Origin: an uncultured Collinsella sp.
GTDB taxonomy: Bacteria; Actinomycetota; Coriobacteriia; Coriobacteriales; Coriobacteriaceae
Assembly: GCA_900551195.1 (NCBI GenBank)
Contig: URVD01000044.1
Location: 1 to 10,310, forward strand
DNA length: 10,310 bases
Reading direction: 5' to 3'
In this document: positions 1 through 10,310 of the stretch, piece by piece
Numbering within the stretch: the first letter of the stretch is position 1
How the letters are laid out: every line of letters begins with the position of its first letter
Notes under the pieces: model-generated
Seen by the model: the letters and a program-made list of their open reading frames with translations, nothing else
Databases searched by the model: none
Told to the model about the DNA's origin: nothing
Position numbers and translations under genes: made by a program

Positions 1-35
1 AAGATTATTTAATGGAAAATTTACAAACATTACCA

Positions 36-53
<18 letters not shown>
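1..53. other. AT-rich foreign-looking segment fused to the rpoC end
   Basis: Only 11 of these 53 bases are G or C, whereas the adjoining rpoC sequence is strongly GC-rich; the change is abrupt at about base 54. The plus-strand frame from base 3 reads [18 protein letters not shown] with AT-rich codons, which looks like coding sequence of a low-GC organism or element. It supplies the last five codons and the stop of the rpoC frame. It may be an assembly chimera or a real insertion boundary. Confidence 0.55.
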
Positions 54-4388
<4,335 letters not shown>

Positions 4389-4394
4389 AGTCAA

Positions 4395-7886
<3,492 letters not shown>

Positions 7887-7895
7887 CAGGTTTTT

Positions 7896-7902
7896 CCTCC
7901 TT
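7896..7902 (-). promoter_or_regulatory. rpoB ribosome binding site
   Basis: AAGGAGG, a full Shine-Dalgarno match, lies 9 bases before the GTG at 7886. It fixes the non-ATG start of rpoB. Confidence 0.85.
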
Positions 7903-7922
7903 CACGGAAATGCTCGGTGGGT

Positions 7923-7943
7923 TGGCGAGGCATAGCTTCGCCA
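7923..7943 (-). other. Stem-loop in the rpoB leader
   Basis: TGGCGA and TCGCCA pair around an inner GC/GC pair and a TAT loop, with one A-C mismatch on the transcript strand. The hairpin lies between the candidate promoter and the ribosome binding site, so it would be in the rpoB 5' leader. No run of T follows it, so it is not a terminator. Its role is unknown. Confidence 0.5.
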
Positions 7944-7959
7944 GTTATCGCAACCTAAT

Positions 7960-7987
7960 AGTTTATCAGGTACCGACCGTTGGGCAA
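7960..7987 (-). promoter_or_regulatory. Candidate rpoBC promoter (extended -10)
   Basis: The -10 candidate TAAACT (7960-7965) is preceded directly by TGA, giving an extended -10 (TGn). The -35 candidate TTGCCC (7982-7987) is 16 bases upstream of the -10. Transcription would start about 65-70 bases before the rpoB start codon. It lies after the galU terminator, which fits separate transcription of rpoBC. Confidence 0.55.
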
Positions 7988-8063
7988 GAAAAGCCTTGAC
8001 GCGATTGAGTTTTTGGAGTAGCAAAGTTTTTCGCCAGAAAAATAGCAGGTAGATATAGGTGCA

Positions 8064-8079
8064 TCGAACATCTGTTCAT
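8064..8079. promoter_or_regulatory. LexA-like (SOS box) palindrome upstream of rpoB
   Basis: On the plus strand the site reads TCGAAC-ATCT-GTTCAT. The left half matches the actinobacterial LexA box TCGAAC-N4-GTTCGA exactly, and the right half matches GTTC, with the final two bases differing. It is about 75 bases upstream of the candidate rpoB -35. The motif match is seen; LexA binding is inferred and unproven. It shares its right arm with the larger dyad at 8071-8097. Confidence 0.35.
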
Positions 8080-8097
8080 ATATTTTATGTGAACAGA
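8071..8097. repeat. AT-rich 27-bp inverted repeat, possible operator
   Basis: The arms TCTGTTCATATA and TATGTGAACAGA flank a TTT centre, and only one of 12 pairs is not Watson-Crick. The AT content is far above that of the neighbouring genes. There is no T-run, so it is unlikely to be a terminator. A dyad this long upstream of a promoter is typical of a repressor or activator site. It overlaps a weak second promoter-like pair (TTGCTA at 8102-8107 with AATATA at 8079-8084). Confidence 0.55.
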
Positions 8098-8120
8098 GAG
8101 CTAGCAATCGCAGCTCTTAT

Positions 8121-8153
8121 AAAAAACGGGCGCGAACCGAGGTCCACGCCCGT
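8121..8153 (-). terminator. Intrinsic terminator after galU
   Basis: ACGGGCG pairs with CGCCCGT, and the stem continues inward to about 12 pairs (two G-T) around a CTCG loop. Six T follow on the minus strand. It starts 20 bases after the galU stop. The other side lacks a T-run, so it acts only in the galU direction. It separates galU from rpoB. Confidence 0.9.
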
Positions 8154-8173
8154 AAATGTCGATGCCCGAAGGC

Positions 8174-9082
8174 TTACTTGCGCATCAATCCGCCGCGCTC
8201 GTCGATGGCGTCCCAGAAGGCATCGGCAAAGCGGGGGTCGTTTGCAGCCATGAGGGCGTTAGTGGCCATCCAACCAGAGGGAGTGCCGGTGTCGTAGCCC
8301 GACAGCGGGTCGATGACGACGGCGTACATGGCCTCGCGGTCGAGCGAACGGGCCATGGCGTCGGTGAGCTGGATCTCGCCGCCCTTGCCGGCCTGCTGAT
8401 CTGCCAGCAAGTCCATGACCAGCGGGCTCAGCAGGTAACGACCGACGATGTACAGGTTGGACGGAGCCGCCTCGGGAGCGGGCTTCTCGACCAGACCGCC
8501 GATGCGCCAGACAGCGCCCGGCTCGGCATCGGCAACGCCCTCGGCGCCCTCGAGCGAACCGACGCGCTCGCCGGCGATAACGCCGTAGCGGCTGACTTCC
8601 TCGGGCGAGCAAGCAGCGACGGCGATAACCGAAGCGCCACCGTGCTCCTTGGAAACGGCGAGCATCTTGTCGCAGATATCGCGGTTAGGCACAACGTAGT
8701 CGCCCAGAAGAACCAGGAAGTTCTCCCCTGCCACGGCGTCGGCAGCAGAGCGAATAGCATGGCCGAGGCCCTTGGGCTCGTACTGATAACGGAAGTCGAC
8801 CGGCATACCGCCAGCGTGGGCGACAGCATCGGCATAGGCGTTCTTGCCGCGCTCGCGCAGCAGGTTCTCGAGCGAGCGATCAGGCTGGAAGTAGTTCAGT
8901 AGCTCGGGCTTACCGGGAGAAGTAACGATGATGGCATCGTCGACCTCCTCGGGCTCGAGCGCCTCCTCGACGACGTACTGAATGACGGGCTTGTCGAGCA
9001 CCGGCAGCATCTCTTTGGGCGTGCACTTGGTGCCAGGCAGAAAACGCGTGCCAAGACCGGCGGCGGGGATGATTGCCTTCAT
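8174..9082 (-). CDS. galU: UTP--glucose-1-phosphate uridylyltransferase
   Basis: GalU makes UDP-glucose from UTP and glucose-1-phosphate in the cytoplasm. UDP-glucose feeds galactose metabolism, cell-surface glycans and glycolipids. The product has 302 residues, within the usual bacterial GalU range. The N-terminal nucleotide-binding signature AAGLGTRFLPGTK is at 7-19, followed by TPKEMLPVLDKP at 21-32. EPKGLGHAI is at 102-110, GDYV at 127-130 (with a likely metal-binding Asp128), and GLVEKP at 196-201. GEIQLTDAM (235-243) and YDTGTPSGW (263-271) complete the sugar-binding half. The start is the ATG before KAIIPAAG, with AAAGGAT 11 bases upstream. An in-frame ATG at 9166 would add an N-terminal stretch unlike the family and lacks this site. 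A related glucose-1-phosphate nucleotidyltransferase (RmlA-like) is less likely given GalU-type GTKCTPKEMLP. Its place between rplL and rpoB is unusual; it has its own promoter candidate and terminator. Confidence 0.95.
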   Translation of the reverse strand: MKAIIPAAGLGTRFLPGTKCTPKEMLPVLDKPVIQYVVEEALEPEEVDDAIIVTSPGKPELLNYFQPDRSLENLLRERGKNAYADAVAHAGGMPVDFRYQYEPKGLGHAIRSAADAVAGENFLVLLGDYVVPNRDICDKMLAVSKEHGGASVIAVAACSPEEVSRYGVIAGERVGSLEGAEGVADAEPGAVWRIGGLVEKPAPEAAPSNLYIVGRYLLSPLVMDLLADQQAGKGGEIQLTDAMARSLDREAMYAVVIDPLSGYDTGTPSGWMATNALMAANDPRFADAFWDAIDERGGLMRK

Positions 9083-9093
9083 GTTATTCAAAG

Positions 9094-9100
9094 ATCCTTT
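9094..9100 (-). promoter_or_regulatory. galU ribosome binding site
   Basis: AAAGGAT lies 11 bases before the ATG at 9082. It supports this start over the upstream in-frame ATG at 9166. Confidence 0.7.
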
Positions 9101-9104
9101 CGCA

Positions 9105-9118
9105 GGCGCAAAAGCGCC
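9105..9118 (-). other. Stem-loop next to the galU ribosome binding site
   Basis: GGCGC and GCGCC pair perfectly around a TTTT loop, ending 4 bases before the galU ribosome binding site. It could limit ribosome access or protect the 5' end of the mRNA. No regulator is apparent. Confidence 0.6.
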
Positions 9119-9126
9119 CCATGCGT

Positions 9127-9141
9127 GCGGCACACAGCCGC
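9127..9141 (-). other. Upstream stem-loop in the galU leader
   Basis: GCGGC and GCCGC pair around TGTGT. With the hairpin at 9105-9118 it forms a tandem pair in the short galU leader, 8 bases apart. Confidence 0.5.
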
Positions 9142-9178
9142 AGACCAAATTGCGATACCCAAGCATCTTACCGCTGGA

Positions 9179-9206
9179 ACTATATGTCGCTACAAGGCAG
9201 AGACAA
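9179..9206 (-). promoter_or_regulatory. Candidate galU promoter
   Basis: The -35 candidate TTGTCT (9201-9206) and the -10 candidate TATAGT (9179-9184; 5 of 6 to consensus) are 16 bases apart. Transcription would begin about 90 bases before the galU ATG, downstream of the rplL terminator. Confidence 0.55.
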
Positions 9207-9244
9207 TTCTTCAGCAGGTCAACGCAAATTATTGCTCGAATGGT

Positions 9245-9257
9245 GCAATTTTATTGC
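9245..9257. repeat. Short AT-rich palindrome upstream of the galU promoter
   Basis: GCAAT and ATTGC flank a 3-base centre, about 40 bases upstream of the candidate -35. It may be an operator half-site pair, but a perfect 5-base arm could arise by chance. The rest of the 314-base rplL-galU gap holds only the terminator, promoter and leader hairpins listed; I see no small gene there. Confidence 0.25.
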
Positions 9258-9329
9258 CCAACGGCAGGGCACCCGATACGACGCAAATCACAGAACATAG
9301 CAGTTTGAGCAACCGATGCCGAGGGACCG

Positions 9330-9369
9330 AAAAATAAAAAAGACGGGGCTCGCAATGCGAACCCCGTCT
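9330..9369 (-). terminator. Intrinsic terminator after rplL
   Basis: AGACGGGG pairs with CCCCGTCT, and the stem continues as TTCGC/GCGAG (one T-G pair) to 13 pairs with an ATT loop. The following minus-strand tract is almost all T (TTTTTATTTTT). It begins 27 bases after the rplL stop and should end most rplJ-rplL transcription before galU. Confidence 0.93.
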
Positions 9370-9396
9370 GCAAAGGAATCTGGCGAGAAAGCCTGA

Positions 9397-9774
9397 TTAC
9401 TTGAGGGTGACAGCAGCGCCAGCAGCCTCGAGCTTCTCCTTGGCAGCCTCGGCGTCCTCCTTCTTGGCACCCTCGAGAACAGCCTTGGGAGCGCCCTCGA
9501 CGACCTCCTTGGCCTCCTTCAGGCCAAGGTTGGTGAGCTCACGGACGGCCTTGATGACCTGGATCTTGTTGTCGCCGAAGCCCTCGAGCACGACGTCAAA
9601 CTCGGTCTTCTCCTCGGCCTCAGCAGCGCCAGCAGCGGGAGCGGCGACAACAGCAGCAGGAGCAGCGGCGGAAACGCCGAAGGTGTCCTCGATAGCCTTG
9701 ACGAGCTCGGAAGCCTCGAGAAGGGTCATTTCCTTAAGAGCATCGATGATCTCATCGGTGGTAAGCTTAGCCAT
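9397..9774 (-). CDS. rplL: 50S ribosomal protein L7/L12
   Basis: L7/L12 forms the mobile stalk of the large ribosomal subunit. It binds L10 as dimers and recruits translation factors. The product has 125 residues, normal for the family. The N-terminal dimerisation and L10-binding domain covers 1-33 ([20 protein letters not shown]...). An Ala-rich flexible hinge spans about 35-55. The globular factor-binding domain covers about 57-125 and includes [19 protein letters not shown] and [20 protein letters not shown]. The ATG before AKLTTDEI has AAAGGA 7 bases upstream; an in-frame ATG 11 codons earlier adds nothing family-like. It follows rplJ after a 102-base structured spacer and is followed by a strong terminator. 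Confidence 0.98.
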   Translation of the reverse strand: MAKLTTDEIIDALKEMTLLEASELVKAIEDTFGVSAAAPAAVVAAPAAGAAEAEEKTEFDVVLEGFGDNKIQVIKAVRELTNLGLKEAKEVVEGAPKAVLEGAKKEDAEAAKEKLEAAGAAVTLK

Positions 9775-9781
9775 TTCTAAG

Positions 9782-9787
9782 TCCTTT
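9782..9787 (-). promoter_or_regulatory. rplL ribosome binding site
   Basis: AAAGGA lies 7 bases before the rplL ATG and 5 bases after the base of the hairpin at 9793-9810. It marks ATG 9774 as the start. Confidence 0.75.
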
Positions 9788-9792
9788 CGGTT

Positions 9793-9810
9793 TCCGTGCG
9801 GATGCACGGA
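9793..9810 (-). other. rplJ-rplL spacer stem-loop 3
   Basis: TCCGTGC and GCACGGA pair perfectly (7 pairs) around an ATCC loop, just before the rplL ribosome binding site. It could set rplL translation or protect a processed rplL mRNA end. Confidence 0.6.
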
Positions 9811-9825
9811 GATCAGTTAAAACAC

Positions 9826-9839
9826 GGCGCGAATGCGCC
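9826..9839 (-). other. rplJ-rplL spacer stem-loop 2
   Basis: GGCGC and GCGCC pair around ATTC and are followed by GTGTTTT. The short T-run is too weak for a full terminator but might cause pausing or partial termination. Confidence 0.5.
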
Positions 9840-9845
9840 AGGGGT

Positions 9846-9861
9846 GCGGCGTTGCCGCCGC
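9846..9861 (-). other. rplJ-rplL spacer stem-loop 1 (GNRA loop)
   Basis: GCGGCG and CGCCGC pair perfectly around GCAA, a GNRA tetraloop. It begins 15 bases after the rplJ stop. With the next two stem-loops it fills most of the spacer. Confidence 0.6.
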
Positions 9862-9876
9862 GGGTGAAAGCAGCGA

Positions 9877-10260
9877 CTAGGCTGCCTTCTGCTCGGAGAC
9901 CTGCTGGATCGAACGAGCGAGACCAGAGGAAACGCCGTTGACGCAGACAGCAATGTCGCGAGCGAAACCGGAGATGAGACCGGCGATCTGGCCGAGAAGC
10001 TGATCCTTGGTGGGCAGCTCGGCGATAGCCTTAACATCATCAGCGGAAACGGCCTTGCCGTCGGAGATACCGCCCTTGATCTCAAGGACGCCCTTGGACT
10101 TAGCGGAGAAGTCCTTAAGGGCCTTAGCGGCCTCGACCGGCTCGGTCTCGTAGAACACATAAGCGACGGGGCCGGCGAGGATCTCGTCGAGCTCGGGCTG
10201 CTCCTGGTTCTTGAGAGCGATCTTGACCAGGTTGTTCTTGTAGACCTTCATCTCGGCGCC
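9877..10260 (-). CDS. rplJ: 50S ribosomal protein L10, C-terminal part (5' end missing)
   Basis: L10 is the base of the L7/L12 stalk; in other bacteria it also represses its own operon by binding the rplJ leader. The recognisable part begins GAEMKVYKNNLVKIAL, a conserved region that normally lies about 45-50 residues from the N-terminus. It continues through AGPVAYVFYETEPVEAAKALKDF and LEIKGG to the LPTKDQLLGQIAGLISGF and VNGVSSGLARSI region, whose helix leads into the L12-binding tail, and ends QVSEQKAA. About 128 residues are present of a usual 165-175. The upstream frame stays open but reads RSEGG and earlier residues unlike L10, so the N-terminal RNA-binding part is absent or replaced. 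The ATG at 10251 is internal to the protein, not a real start. The downstream partner is rplL. Confidence 0.93.
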   Translation of the reverse strand, partial: GAEMKVYKNNLVKIALKNQEQPELDEILAGPVAYVFYETEPVEAAKALKDFSAKSKGVLEIKGGISDGKAVSADDVKAIAELPTKDQLLGQIAGLISGFARDIAVCVNGVSSGLARSIQQVSEQKAA

Positions 10261-10310
10261 GCCTTCGCTTCGGGCTTGTTGGGAGCCGCATTGGCCGCGG
10301 GCTGCGTCTG
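10261..10310. other. Window end that does not match L10; possible chimeric or rearranged junction
   Basis: In the L10 frame these bases read ...DAARGQCGSQQARSEG, which does not resemble L10 N-terminal sequence. In the adjacent minus frame they read QPAANAAPNKPEAKAAPR and then stop, an Ala/Pro/Lys linker-like peptide with GC-rich codons. Base composition matches the rest of the window, so the segment could come from another locus of the same genome. Confidence 0.45.

Noticed and set aside
7996..8024. Plus-strand promoter TTGACG with TAGCAA 17 bases away
   Set aside because: The -10 is poor and there is no plus-strand gene for it to serve.
8156..8902. 248-codon plus-strand open frame over galU
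   Set aside because: It is antisense to galU, has no ribosome binding site, and its peptide shows no recognisable domain.
9083..9166. Longer galU start at an ATG 28 codons upstream
   Set aside because: The extension MLGYRNLVCGCVPHAW... is not GalU-like, covers the leader hairpins and ribosome binding site, and GalU proteins normally begin just before the AAGLGTR motif.
8982..9337. Small plus-strand open frames in the rplL-galU gap
   Set aside because: They overlap each other, the galU promoter and leader and the start of galU, have no good ribosome binding site, and show no family resemblance.
9775..9807. Longer rplL start at an upstream in-frame ATG
   Set aside because: The extension [11 protein letters not shown] lies in the third spacer hairpin and the ribosome binding site; L7/L12 starts at MAKLTTDEI.
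10246..10254. ATGA overlap suggesting that an upstream gene is coupled to a gene starting MKVYKNN
   Set aside because: MKVYKNN is an internal, conserved part of L10, and a protein starting there would lack its RNA-binding region. No clear ribosome binding site precedes it; a junction artefact fits better.

Overview
The window is a ribosomal-protein/RNA-polymerase locus of a GC-rich bacterium, with every gene on the minus strand. Read in transcription order, from high to low coordinates, it holds rplJ (L10, 5' end missing), rplL (L7/L12), galU (UTP-glucose-1-phosphate uridylyltransferase), rpoB (beta subunit) and rpoC (beta' subunit). The Actinobacteria-type acidic coiled-coil insertion near the N-terminus of RpoC, the lack of the proteobacterial insertion in the trigger loop, the high-GC codon usage and the AGGAG-type ribosome binding sites suggest Actinomycetota. 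My best guess is class Coriobacteriia (Collinsella-like). That is inference from protein style, not a database match.

Layout: 10261-10310 does not look like L10 coding sequence and may be a chimeric or rearranged end. 9877-10260 is the C-terminal three quarters of L10. 9775-9876 is an rplJ-rplL spacer with three successive hairpins. 9397-9774 is rplL, followed by a strong intrinsic terminator (9330-9369). 9083-9329 holds a plausible galU promoter and a structured leader. 8174-9082 is galU, again followed by a strong terminator (8121-8153). 7887-8120 is the rpoB upstream region, with a candidate extended -10 promoter, a LexA-like box overlapping a large AT-rich dyad, and a leader hairpin. 4395-7886 is rpoB. 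36-4388 is rpoC, coupled to rpoB through a ribosome binding site inside the last rpoB codons. 1-53 is an abrupt AT-rich segment that replaces the native rpoC 3' end.

In many bacteria rplJ, rplL, rpoB and rpoC form one unit controlled by L10 autoregulation and attenuation before rpoB. Here a sugar-nucleotide gene sits between rplL and rpoB, and both rplL and galU end in textbook terminators. The ribosomal stalk genes, galU and rpoBC therefore look like three separate transcription units. The most interesting protein feature is an expanded, rewritten fork loop 2 in RpoB, directly after an otherwise wild-type rifampicin-resistance cluster. I found no mobile element, CRISPR array, tRNA or rRNA. 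Apart from the regulatory sequences, the altered loop and the two odd ends, this is core housekeeping sequence.
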